Origin: JALORV01 sp963712485
GTDB taxonomy: Bacteria; Pseudomonadota; Gammaproteobacteria; Burkholderiales; Burkholderiaceae_F
NCBI GenBank assembly: GCA_963712485.1
Contig: CAVQID010000027.1
Coordinates: 66,950 to 130,949, forward strand
Direction: 5' to 3'
Length of the DNA stretch: 64,000 nucleotides
Every line of letters begins with the position of its first letter. Within the stretch, counting starts at the first letter, position 1. Position numbers and translations under genes: made by a program. Shown here one piece after another: positions 36,761 through 45,536 of this stretch. Under the pieces are notes generated by a model, which saw only the letters and a list, made by a program, of their open reading frames with translations, did no database searches and was not told where the DNA came from.

Positions 36761-39148
36761 GTGTCAAAAAGGCGCAGCGCCGGTGTAGCGTTGCGCCGCG
36801 TCGCAGCGGCTGTCATTGCCGCGCACTGCATCAGCGCCCAAGCGCAGGAATTCGTCGTCCGCGACATCCGCGTGGAGGGCATCCAGCGCACCGAGGCAGG
36901 GACTGTCTTCACCTACCTGCCGATTCGCGTCGGCGATCGCTTCGATCCGGAACGCGGTTCCCAGGCGATACGCGCGCTCTATGCGAGCGGGCTTTTCAAG
37001 GACGTCCGGCTCGAGGTCGACGGCGACGTGCTCGTCGTCATCGTCGACGAACGGCCGGCGATCGCGACGATCGATCTCACCGGCGTCAAGGAGTTCGAGA
37101 AAGACCAGGTCATCAAGTCATTGCGTGACGTGGGCCTGGCCGACGGACGCATCTACGACCGTGCATTGCTCGAACGCGCCGAGCAGGAACTGCGGCGCCA
37201 GTACCTGTCCCGCGGCCTCTACGGCGTCGAGATCAAGACGACGGTCACGCCGATCGAGCGCAACCGCGTCAATATCTCGATCGCGGTCGAAGAGGGCGAC
37301 ATTTCCAAGATCCGGACCATCGAGTTCACCGGCAATTCGCTCTTCAGCGACAGCACGCTGCGCCGGCAGATGGAACTGTCGACGCCGAACTGGATCTCCT
37401 GGTACACCAAGCGCGATCAGTATTCGAGGCAGAAGCTCGGCGCCGACCTGGAAACCATCCGCTCCTACTACCTGAACCGCGGCTACCTCGACTTCCGTAT
37501 CGATTCGGTCAACGTCTCGATCACGCCGGACAAGAAGGACATCTCGGTCACGATCAACGTGTTCGAAGGCGAGCGCTACACCGTGTCCGGCGTCAAGCTG
37601 GGTGGCGAACTCCTGGGGCTCGACGAGGAACTCCTGCCGCTGATCACGGTGAAACCCGGGGACGTGTACAACGCCGAGCAGGTCAATGCGATCGGCAAGG
37701 CGGTGACCGACCGCATGAGCACGCTGGGGTACGCGTTCGCTTCGGCAAACCCGGTACCGGATGCCAACCGCGAAACCCGGGAAGTGGCGTTCACCATCCT
37801 CGTCGACCCCGGTCGACGCGTCTACGTTCGCCGCGTGAACATCGGTGGCAACACGCGCACCAAGGACGAGGTGATTCGACGCGAACTGAGGCAATTCGAA
37901 GCCGGATGGTTCGATGCTGACCGCGTCCGGCTTTCCAAGGAACGCCTCGACCGGCTCGGATATTTCGAGACGGTGACGATCGATACGCCGGCCGTGCCGA
38001 CGGCGCCAGACCAGGTCGATGTCAATGTGACGGTGAAGGAACGGGCCACCGGCAATATCCAGCTGGGCGCGGGCTATTCCAGTTCCGAAGGCCTGGTGCT
38101 GACGGCCGGGCTGTCGCAGCAGAACCTGTTCGGCACCGGCAACGCGGTGTCGTTCGAAGTCAACACGAGCCAATCGAACACCGTCTTCGCGATCACGCAC
38201 ACCGACCCCTTCATCACACCGGACGGCATCAGTCGCACGATCGAGCTGTACTACCGCAACTCGAACCTCGCGGAACTCGGCCTTTCGAGCGTCGGCTTCT
38301 CGACGCGCGGCGCTGGGCTGGTCTACGGCATTCCGATCACGGAGTACGACCGCATCTTTCTCGGGTTGCGCTACGAGGGCACGACGATTGACCTGACGGC
38401 GGCGTCGCCCCCGCGTTACATCGAGTACGTGCAGGACTTCGGCGAGTCGTCGGACGCACTGGCACTGACCGCGGGCTGGTCGAGTGACAGCCGTGACAGC
38501 CTGCTGGTGCCGACCCGCGGCCGCTTCCAGCGGGCCTTCGGCGAGGTTGCGCTGCCGGTGCTCGACCTCGAGTACTACCGCCTGACGTATCAGTTTCAGC
38601 AGTTCTTCCCGGTAACGAACTTCATTACGTTCGCCTTCAATACCGAACTCGGTTACGGCAACGGCTATGGTGACAAGCCGTATCCGTTCTTCAAGAACTT
38701 CTATGTCGGCGGCATCGGCAGCGTGCGCGGCTTCGATGCCGCCTCACTGGGCCCCCGTGACATCTACGGTGATCCGCTCGGCGGCACGCGGCGCTTCAAC
38801 GCGACCTTCGAGACGCTGTTCCCCATCCCGGGTGCCGATCGCACGTTGCGGATCGCGACCTTCGTGGACATGGGCCAGGTATGGGGGCCGGGCTGCAACG
38901 GCGTCTACACCATCCCGCTCAATACGAACCCGGCGGACGTGGCTGCGAACCCTGCCGCGTTTTGCGACGGACCTTTTTACGGTGACAGCGGCGGCGTCGA
39001 TGTCGGGCTGATCCGCTACTCGGCCGGTATCGGGCTGGCGTGGATTTCTCCGCTCGGCCCGCTGCGCCTGTCCTATGCGTACCCGTTGAATTCCAAGCCG
39101 TGGGATCGCATCCAGCGCTTCCAGTTCCAGATCGGTGCGGGCTTCTGA
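36761..39148 (+). CDS. bamA: Outer membrane protein assembly factor BamA
   Basis: Central component of the BAM complex that inserts beta-barrels into the outer membrane. About 795 aa: signal peptide (AVIAAHCISAQAQEF around the cleavage site), five POTRA domains to roughly residue 420, then a 16-strand barrel with the conserved loop-6 motif IGSVRGFDAASLGPRD and a C-terminal Phe (FQFQIGAGF) as the assembly signal. GTG 36761 is chosen because GGAG at 36751-36754 is well spaced for it; an in-frame TTG at 36749 overlaps that site. Confidence 0.95.
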   Translation: MSKRRSAGVALRRVAAAVIAAHCISAQAQEFVVRDIRVEGIQRTEAGTVFTYLPIRVGDRFDPERGSQAIRALYASGLFKDVRLEVDGDVLVVIVDERPAIATIDLTGVKEFEKDQVIKSLRDVGLADGRIYDRALLERAEQELRRQYLSRGLYGVEIKTTVTPIERNRVNISIAVEEGDISKIRTIEFTGNSLFSDSTLRRQMELSTPNWISWYTKRDQYSRQKLGADLETIRSYYLNRGYLDFRIDSVNVSITPDKKDISVTINVFEGERYTVSGVKLGGELLGLDEELLPLITVKPGDVYNAEQVNAIGKAVTDRMSTLGYAFASANPVPDANRETREVAFTILVDPGRRVYVRRVNIGGNTRTKDEVIRRELRQFEAGWFDADRVRLSKERLDRLGYFETVTIDTPAVPTAPDQVDVNVTVKERATGNIQLGAGYSSSEGLVLTAGLSQQNLFGTGNAVSFEVNTSQSNTVFAITHTDPFITPDGISRTIELYYRNSNLAELGLSSVGFSTRGAGLVYGIPITEYDRIFLGLRYEGTTIDLTAASPPRYIEYVQDFGESSDALALTAGWSSDSRDSLLVPTRGRFQRAFGEVALPVLDLEYYRLTYQFQQFFPVTNFITFAFNTELGYGNGYGDKPYPFFKNFYVGGIGSVRGFDAASLGPRDIYGDPLGGTRRFNATFETLFPIPGADRTLRIATFVDMGQVWGPGCNGVYTIPLNTNPADVAANPAAFCDGPFYGDSGGVDVGLIRYSAGIGLAWISPLGPLRLSYAYPLNSKPWDRIQRFQFQIGAGF

Positions 39149-39188
39149 TGTGGCAGAATTCCACGCTTCAATGCAGGCAGGAAAACCT

Positions 39189-39692
39189 ATGACCCAGTGG
39201 CTCTCGGCAGCGGCCGTGGCTGCGCTGCTCGTTGCGGCGCCGCTCGCCTACGCGCAGGACCTTAAGGTCGGCGTCGTCAATTCGGATCGCCTGCTGCGCG
39301 ACTCGCAGCCGGCGCGCGCGGCGATGCAGAAGCTCGAGGCCGAGTTTTCCAAGCGTGACAAGGAACTGCAAGACATGGGCGCCCGGCTCAAGTCATCCGC
39401 CGAGCGCTTCGAGAAGGATGGCCCGGTGATGTCGGAGACCGACCGGGTCCGCCGTCAGCGCGAACTTGCCGAAGCGGACCGCGAGTTTCAACGCAAGCAG
39501 CGCGAATTCCGCGAGGACTTCAACCAGCGCCGCAACGAGGAACTCCAAGGCCTGCTCGAACGCACCAATCGCATCATCCGTCAGATCGCGGAGCAGGAGA
39601 AGTTCGACCTCATCGTCCAGGAGGCCGTCTACTTCAACCCCCGCATCGATATGACGGAGCGGGTACTGCGCGCGCTCAACAACGCCAAGTAG
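39189..39692 (+). CDS. skp: OmpH/Skp family periplasmic chaperone
   Basis: Periplasmic holdase that carries unfolded outer-membrane proteins to BAM. 167 aa with signal peptide (AAVAALLVAAPLAYAQDL around the cleavage site), KVGVVNSDRLLRDSQPARAA and a long charged coiled coil (QRELAEADREFQRKQREFRE) forming the tentacles. ATG 39189 has AGGAAA just upstream; an in-frame ATG at 39171 is an alternative. Placed between bamA and lpxD as usual. Confidence 0.92.
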   Translation: MTQWLSAAAVAALLVAAPLAYAQDLKVGVVNSDRLLRDSQPARAAMQKLEAEFSKRDKELQDMGARLKSSAERFEKDGPVMSETDRVRRQRELAEADREFQRKQREFREDFNQRRNEELQGLLERTNRIIRQIAEQEKFDLIVQEAVYFNPRIDMTERVLRALNNAK

Positions 39693-39697
39693 CGTCG

Positions 39698-40774
39698 ATG
39701 ACCTCCGGCGGCCTGTCGCTGGTCGAGCTGACAGCCGCCATTGACGCGCGCACGGACGGCCGGCTGCGTGCCGTCGTCAGCGGTGATGCCAACCGCCGTG
39801 TCACGTCGGTTGCTCCGCTCGCCTCGGCACGTTCATCCGACCTCGCCTTCCTGGCCAATCCGCGCTATCGGCGCGAGGCCCAGGCGTCCGGCGCCGGCGC
39901 GATCGTCGTCAGCCCGAAGGACGCTGAAGCGCTGAAGAGCGGTGCGACTCGCGCAGGCTCCCTGATGGTCGTGGATGCGCCGTACGCGTTCTTCGCTCAC
40001 GCCACGAAACTGCTGCATCCTGAAGCCGCGGTCGTGCCCGGAATACACGCGGGCGCACATGTCGGCAACGGGGCCCTGGTCGATCCCGCTGCTGCAGTGG
40101 CCGCGGGTGCCTACATTGGTGACGATGCCCGGGTCGGCGCCGGCGCGATCATCGATGCCGGGGCCCATGTCGGTTCACGCGTCGTGCTTGGTGCCGGCAC
40201 GCGACTCTACCCGCGCGCCGTCATCCTCGACGACTGCGTGGTCGGCGCGCGCTGCATCGTTCACAGCGGTGCCGTAATTGGAGCTGACGGCTTCGGCTTC
40301 GCGCCGCTGGACGGCCAATGGATCAAGATCCCGCAACTGGGGCGCGTCGTCCTCGGCGACGACGTGGAAGTCGGTGCGAATACGACAATCGACCGCGGCA
40401 CGATGGGCGACACGGTGGTTGAATCCGGCGTGAAGCTCGACAACCAGATCCAGATCGGTCACAACTGCTTTGTCGGCGCCAACACCGTCATCGCCGGGTG
40501 CGTCGGAATCGCCGGCAGCGCGCACATCGGACGAAACTGCATGATCGGCGGGGCCGCCGGCATCGCCGGCCATCTGTCGATCGCCGATGGCTGCATCATC
40601 GGCCCGGCGACCGTCGTCTCAGGTTCCATAGAAACCGCCGGACACTACACGGGATTCTTCCCGATCATGAAGAATCGTGACTGGGAAAGGGCGGCTGCCA
40701 TCATCCGGCAGCTGGACGAGCTGCGGCGGCGCGTGCGCGAGCTTGAGGGCGTGCGCCGGGGAGACCAGAAGTGA
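39698..40774 (+). CDS. lpxD: UDP-3-O-(3-hydroxyacyl)glucosamine N-acyltransferase
   Basis: Third step of lipid A synthesis. 358 aa: N-terminal UDP-GlcNAc-binding domain (SSDLAFLANPRYRREA), a left-handed beta-helix of hexapeptide repeats with the active-site His in LDNQIQIGHNCFVGANTVIA, and a C-terminal helix bundle (MKNRDWERAAAIIRQLDELR). The stop overlaps the GTG start of fabZ. Confidence 0.95.
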   Translation: MTSGGLSLVELTAAIDARTDGRLRAVVSGDANRRVTSVAPLASARSSDLAFLANPRYRREAQASGAGAIVVSPKDAEALKSGATRAGSLMVVDAPYAFFAHATKLLHPEAAVVPGIHAGAHVGNGALVDPAAAVAAGAYIGDDARVGAGAIIDAGAHVGSRVVLGAGTRLYPRAVILDDCVVGARCIVHSGAVIGADGFGFAPLDGQWIKIPQLGRVVLGDDVEVGANTTIDRGTMGDTVVESGVKLDNQIQIGHNCFVGANTVIAGCVGIAGSAHIGRNCMIGGAAGIAGHLSIADGCIIGPATVVSGSIETAGHYTGFFPIMKNRDWERAAAIIRQLDELRRRVRELEGVRRGDQK

Positions 40775-41223
40775 AGATGGACATCAACGACATCCTGAAG
40801 CTGATGCCGCACCGGTATCCGTTCCTGCTCGTCGATCGCGTGCTCGAGCTCGAACCGGGCGTGCGCATTTCGGCGATCAAGAACGTCACGGCCAACGAGC
40901 CGTTCTTCCAGGGACACTTTCCCGAGCATCCGGTGATGCCGGGCGTACTGATGATCGAAGCCCTCGCCCAGGCGGCGGCGGTGCTGACCTACGTGACACT
41001 GAAGACGTCCTATCCCGAAGGGACGCTGTTCTACTTCGCCGGCATCGACGGGGCTCGTTTCAAGCGACCCGTAGGCCCCGGCGACCAGCTGCGCCTCGAG
41101 GTGACGATGGACCGCGTGAAACGCGGCGTCGGCAAGTTCACCGGGCGTGCGCTGGTTGATGGCGAACTGGTCTGCGAGACCGAAATGATGTGCGCCCTTC
41201 GTAACGAGAAGGAAGCGCCGTAG
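40771..41223 (+). CDS. fabZ: 3-hydroxyacyl-ACP dehydratase FabZ
   Basis: Dehydrates beta-hydroxyacyl-ACP in fatty-acid elongation. 150-aa hot-dog protein with catalytic His in LMPHRYPFLLVDRVLELEPG and catalytic Glu in VMPGVLMIEALAQAAAVL, plus FFQGHFPEHP. GTG 40771 overlaps the lpxD stop as GTGA; ATG 40777 is an alternative. It competes with lipid A synthesis for 3-hydroxyacyl-ACP, which explains its place among lpx genes. Confidence 0.95.
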   Translation: MKMDINDILKLMPHRYPFLLVDRVLELEPGVRISAIKNVTANEPFFQGHFPEHPVMPGVLMIEALAQAAAVLTYVTLKTSYPEGTLFYFAGIDGARFKRPVGPGDQLRLEVTMDRVKRGVGKFTGRALVDGELVCETEMMCALRNEKEAP

Positions 41224-42011
41224 TGCGGAAGGTCCATCCCACTGCACTGGTCGATCCGGCCGCAGAACTGGCCGAGGACGTCGAGGTCGGCCCCTACTGC
41301 GTTGTCGGCCCGAACGTCCGACTCGGCACGGGTACCGTTCTGCTGGCCCATGTGGTGGTGGACGGCCGCACGACGATCGGGCGTGCGAACCGGTTCTTTC
41401 CTTACTGCTCGATCGGTGGAGCGCCGCAGGACAAGAAGTACGGCGGCGAAGACACCGAGCTCGTGATCGGCGACGGCAACACGGTCCGCGAGTGCTGCAC
41501 GATCAGCCTCGGTACCACCCAGGGCGGCGGCGTCACACGGATCGGCAACGACAACTGGATCATGGCCTACGCGCATATCGCGCATGACTGCCTGGTCGGC
41601 GATCACACGATCCTGGCCAACAACGCAACGCTGGCCGGGCATGTCACGCTGGGCGACTGGGCGATTCTGGGAGGCATGTCGGCGGTCCACCAGTTCTGCT
41701 TGGTCGGTACGCACGCGATGGCCGGCGGCGGGTCAATCGTGCTGCGCGACGTCCCCCCTTATGTGATCTGCAGCGGTAATCCGGCCGAGCCTCACGGCAT
41801 CAATACCGAGGGCCTGAAACGGCGCGGCTTCGAAGCCGAAACCATCAACGCCTTGCGGCGTGCCTACAAGACGCTGTACCGGGAAAGCCTGACCACGGCT
41901 GAGGCGATCGCGGCGCTCGAGTCGTCGACCGCAGGGTCGCCGGCGGCGTCGGACGCGGTCGCGAGGTTTCGGGACTTCGTACAGAAATCGCAGCGCGGCA
42001 TCATCCGCTGA
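41223..42011 (+). CDS. lpxA: Acyl-ACP:UDP-N-acetylglucosamine O-acyltransferase
   Basis: First step of lipid A synthesis. 262-aa left-handed beta-helix enzyme with catalytic His in MAYAHIAHDCLVGDHTILAN and SIGGAPQDKKYGGEDTEL, followed by a C-terminal helical domain (GLKRRGFEAETINALRRAYK). GTG 41223 overlaps the fabZ stop by 1 bp, and the stop overlaps the lpxB ATG (TGATG). Confidence 0.95.
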   Translation: MRKVHPTALVDPAAELAEDVEVGPYCVVGPNVRLGTGTVLLAHVVVDGRTTIGRANRFFPYCSIGGAPQDKKYGGEDTELVIGDGNTVRECCTISLGTTQGGGVTRIGNDNWIMAYAHIAHDCLVGDHTILANNATLAGHVTLGDWAILGGMSAVHQFCLVGTHAMAGGGSIVLRDVPPYVICSGNPAEPHGINTEGLKRRGFEAETINALRRAYKTLYRESLTTAEAIAALESSTAGSPAASDAVARFRDFVQKSQRGIIR

Positions 42012-43159
42012 TGCAGCCGCCGGGCACCGTGTGTTTGTCGCCGGCGAGGCTTCGGGCGATCTGCTTGCCGCAGGAGTCATCACGCATCTGCATCGCCTTG
42101 CTCCTGAACTCCGTTGTGCCGGTGTCGGTGGCGACCGCATGATCGCTGCCGGTTTCGACGCCTGGGCCCACGTGCGCGAACTCTCGGTCCGGGGTTACGT
42201 CGAGGTCCTGCGGCACCTGCCAAGGCTGCTCCGGCTGCGCAGTTCACTCGCAAGGCGGCTGACGCGAGCAGCCGCCCGCGGTCTTTGTCGGCGTTGACGC
42301 ACCGGACTTCAACCTCGGTCTCGAAGAGAAGCTGCGGGGCCGAGGCATCCGCGTCGTGCATTTCATCAGCCCGTCGATCTGGGCGTGGCGCGCCGAACGC
42401 ATCGAGCAGATCCGTCGCGCGGTCGATCGCATGCTGCTGGTGTTCCCGTTCGAACAGAAGATCTACGATGACGCGGGCATCGACGCGACCTACGTCGGCC
42501 ACCCGCTGGCGAGCATGATTCCTCTGGTGCCCGATGCCGCTGCCGCACGTGCGCGGCTCGGCCTGCCGACCGAGCGGGCCGATCGTTGCCGTGCTCCCGG
42601 GTTCCAGAGCCGATGAGATCAGTCATAACGCTCCGATCTTCTTCGCCGCGATGGTCGAGCTGCTTCGACGTGAGCCCGGCTTGCGCTTCGTCGTGCCTGC
42701 AGCGGACGCGCAGCTCAAGGCATCGCTGCAGGGGCTGCAGCGGGCACATCCTGACCTGGCGACGGCGATGACGATCATCGACGGCCGCTCGCACGACTGC
42801 CTGGAAGCGGCCGACGTGGTGCTGGTCGCCAGTGGCACCGCGACGCTCGAGACCGCGCTCTACAAGCGGCCGATGGTCATCGCCTACAGGATGCCGGCAC
42901 TGTCGGCCTGGCTGATGCGGCGCAAAGGGAGGATTCCCTACGTCGGCTTGCCGAACATCCTGTCAGGGGAGTTCGTTGTTCCCGAGTTCCTCCAGGAACA
43001 GGCCACGCCGCAAGCGCTGGCTTCCGCCTTGCAGTCGCAGCTGCATGACCCGGATTGCGTGCCCGGCTTGAACAGCGCTTTACCGTGATGCACGAGGAGC
43101 TCAGACGCGATACCGCGGCGCTGGCAGCCCAGGCGATCGTCGAGGTCGCGCGCCGATGA
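42011..43159 (+). CDS. lpxB: Lipid-A-disaccharide synthase LpxB, several frameshifts
   Basis: GT19 glycosyltransferase joining UDP-diacylglucosamine and lipid X. Family sequence can be followed across the span by switching frame: VFVAGEASGDLLAAGVI, FVGVDAPDFNLGLEEKLRGR, VVHFISPSIWAWRAERIEQI, VLLVFPFEQ-like LLVFPFEQKIYDDAG, VGHPLASMIPL, VAVLPGSRADEISH, and LVASGTATLETALYKRPMVI. Breaks lie near 42024, 42267, 42572 and 43065. The gene is essential in most Gram-negatives and all motifs survive, so sequence error is more likely than loss. It ends overlapping rnhB (ATGA). Confidence 0.88.
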
Positions 43160-43790
43160 CCTCGAAGCGTTCTGCGGTCAACCTGGACCTTTTCGAGCAG
43201 GCAGCGCGCCAGAGCGGGCGCGTCTGCGGCATCGACGAGGCCGGCAGAGGTCCGCTGGCCGGGCCCGTGATGGCCGCTGCCGTCATCCTCGACCCGGGGC
43301 GTCGCATCCAGGGACTGGCAGACTCGAAGGTGCTGAGCCCGGAGCGTCGCGAGGAATTGGCGGCGCGAATCCGCGAACGGGCAATCGCCTACGCGGTGGC
43401 GGAGGCCAGCGTCGACGAGATCGACAGCTCAACATCCTGCAGGCGACACTGCTGGCGATGCGTCGGGCGGTCGAGCGGTTGCAGGTGCCGGCCGAGTACG
43501 CGCTCGTCGACGGCAACCAGATGCCGCGGCTGCCGATCCCCGGCCGCCCGATCGTTGCCGGCGATGCGATCGAACGCTGCATTTCCGCGGCGTCGATCCT
43601 GGCGAAGACGGCGCGCGACGCGCTGATGCGCGAGTTCGATGCGCAGCACCCGGGCTATGGCTTCGCGCAGCACATGGGCTACGCCACGCCGGAGCACCTG
43701 AGCTGCCTGCAGCGACTCGGCCCGTGCTGCCTGCATCGCCGCAGCTTCGCGCCGGTGCGCGAGCTCTCGGCTCGACAACCGCCTCGGTGC
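43156..43790 (+). CDS. rnhB: Ribonuclease HII, frameshifted
   Basis: Cleaves RNA in RNA/DNA hybrids and at misincorporated ribonucleotides. Family motifs: VCGIDEAGRGPLAGPVMAAA (DEAGRG), GLADSKVLSPERREELA, YALVDGNQMPRLP, and AASILAKTARDALMREFDAQ with PGYGFAQHMGYATPEHL. A frame change near 43430 separates the two halves. The C-terminal end (HRRSFAPVREL) is followed by no stop before the next gene, so a second indel must lie near 43760-43790 and the exact end is uncertain. Confidence 0.87.
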
Positions 43791-44568
43791 ATGCGCATCA
43801 CCTCGCCCGATAACCCGCTGGTGCGCCGTCTGCGCCGCATGGCCGAGTCGCCGCGCGCCTGCCGCGAGGCGGGCCGTTCGATCGCTGAAGGCGTTCATCT
43901 GGTCGAAAGCGCGCTGCTGCGCGCGTGTGCCGATCAGCACCGTCGTCATCAGCGAGGCCGCCAGGCTGAGGCGCGCAACCTGGCCGACCGCGTGGCGGTC
44001 GCCGGCGGGAATTCGCGGTCGAACTCGCGCCGGCGCTGTACGACTCGATCGCGCCGGTCGAGCACGGCGCCGGGCGTGCTGGCGGAGATCGGGATCGCAC
44101 CGCGGACGTTGCCGGAGGCGCAGCGCGACGATGCGGTCTACCTGGACGGCGTACAGGATCCGGGCAATGTCGGCACGATGCTGCGTACGGCCGCGGCCGC
44201 CGGCGTGCGCCATGTCGCCTCGGCCCGGGCTCGGCCTATCTCTGGGCGCCGAAGGTGCTGCGCGCGGCGATGGGCGCGCACTTCGCGCTCTCGATCTACG
44301 AAGATGTTGCGGCCGAGCAGCTGGTCGGCGCCTTTGTCGGGCAACGCCTTGCGGCCGATGCGAGCGGCGAGGAGACGCTCTATTCGGCGGAGTGGGGCAG
44401 CGGCCCGACCGTCTGGCTGTTCGGCTCGGAGGGCCGCGGGCTCAGTCCGGCACGGCCGCGCTCGCGCAGCGCCGGCTGCGCATTCCGATAGACCCGGCAG
44501 TCGAATCGCTGAACGTCGCTGCGGCCGCGGCCGTCTGCCTCTTCGAACAGCGCCGGCGCCGCGGCTGA
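43791..44568 (+). CDS. TrmH/SpoU family RNA methyltransferase, heavily frameshifted
   Basis: SPOUT-class 2'-O-methyltransferase for tRNA or rRNA. Begins MRITSPDNPLVRRLRRMAES with a GRSIAEGVHLVESAL substrate-binding segment, and the three SPOUT motifs are all present: LDGVQDPGNVGTMLRTAAAA, WLFGSEGRGLSPA, and IPIDPAVESLNVAAAAAVCL. They fall in different frames, with breaks near 43925, 43965, 44015, 44225 and 44455. It follows rnhB, as in related genomes. The RNA target cannot be assigned. Confidence 0.8.
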
Positions 44569-44591
44569 ACCACGCAGCGATGCGCACTCCT

Positions 44592-45445
44592 TCAGAACGA
44601 CCGGCGGTCGAGCCGGACCTCCTGCATGATCGTCGCGGCGATCTCCTCGATCGACTTGGTCGTCGACGAGAGCCAGCGGATGCCTTCGCGCCTCATCATC
44701 GCGCTCGGCCTGCGTCGACTTCGTAGCGGCAGTTCTCCAGCGACGGCGTAGCGGCTGTTCGGCCGGCGCTCGTGGCGCACTTCGGACAGGCGCTCCGGCG
44801 CGATCGACAGGCCGAAGAGCTTGCCCTTGTACGACGGCAGGGCCTCGGGCAGCTGGCCGCGCTCGAAGTCCTCGGGGATCAGCGGATAGTTGGCCGCCTT
44901 CACGCCGTACTGCATCGCGAGGTACAGGCTGCGTCGGCGTCTTGCCGCGAGCGCGACACGCCGACCAGGATCACGTCGGCATCTCCAGTCCCTTGGCCGA
45001 CTGGCCGTCGTCGTGCGCCAGCGCGAAGTTGATCGCCTCGATGCGGTTCTTGTAGTCCTCGCGAGTTCACCGCGATGTTGTGCGAGCGGCCGATCGTGTG
45101 CGTCGACTTCAGGCCGAGCTCGCGCTCGAGCGGCTCGACGAAGGTCTCGAACATCTCGATGACGAAGGCCTGCGGTGGCGCCGCGCAGCTCCGCGGCGAC
45201 ACGTCGGGTTCACCAGCGTCGAGAACACGATGGCGCGCTTGCCGTCGCGCTGCACCGGCCTCGTTGATGCGCACCGCCGCCTCGCGCGCCTTGTCGGCGG
45301 AGTCGATGAACGGCAGCCGCTGCGGCCGATAACGCAGGTCGCCGAACTGCGTCAGCACGCTGTGGCCGAGGGTCTCGGCGGTGATGCCGGTGCCGTCGGA
45401 GACGAAGAACACGGTGCGGTCGAACGGCCGCGGGCTGTCGGGCAT
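44592..45445 (-). CDS. ppsR: PEP synthetase regulatory kinase/phosphorylase PpsR, frameshifted
   Basis: DUF299-family protein that inactivates PEP synthase by ADP-dependent threonine phosphorylation and reactivates it by Pi-dependent dephosphorylation. Starts at ATG 45445 with PRPFDRTVFFVSDGTGITAE and continues with SVLTQFGDLRYRPQRLPFID. The P-loop region (VILVGVSRSRQDA in one frame, expected GVSRSGKTPT) is broken near 44975. The C-terminal part reads MQYGVKAANYPLIPEDFERG and KLFGLSIAPERLSEVRHERR. Divergent from ppsA, the usual pairing. Confidence 0.85.
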
Positions 45446-45491
45446 AAAGTCCTCGCTGATGCGGCGCAGTATGACGAATGGAGCCGCTCGG

Positions 45492-45497
45492 TAGAAT
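45492..45497 (+). promoter_or_regulatory. Candidate -10 element for ppsA
   Basis: TAGAAT in the 91-bp ppsR/ppsA divergent gap, 40 bp before the ppsA ATG. No convincing -35 is seen. Confidence 0.3.
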
Positions 45498-45536
45498 CGA
45501 CGGATTCTAGTCACACGAAGACTCTGAGGAGAGCGC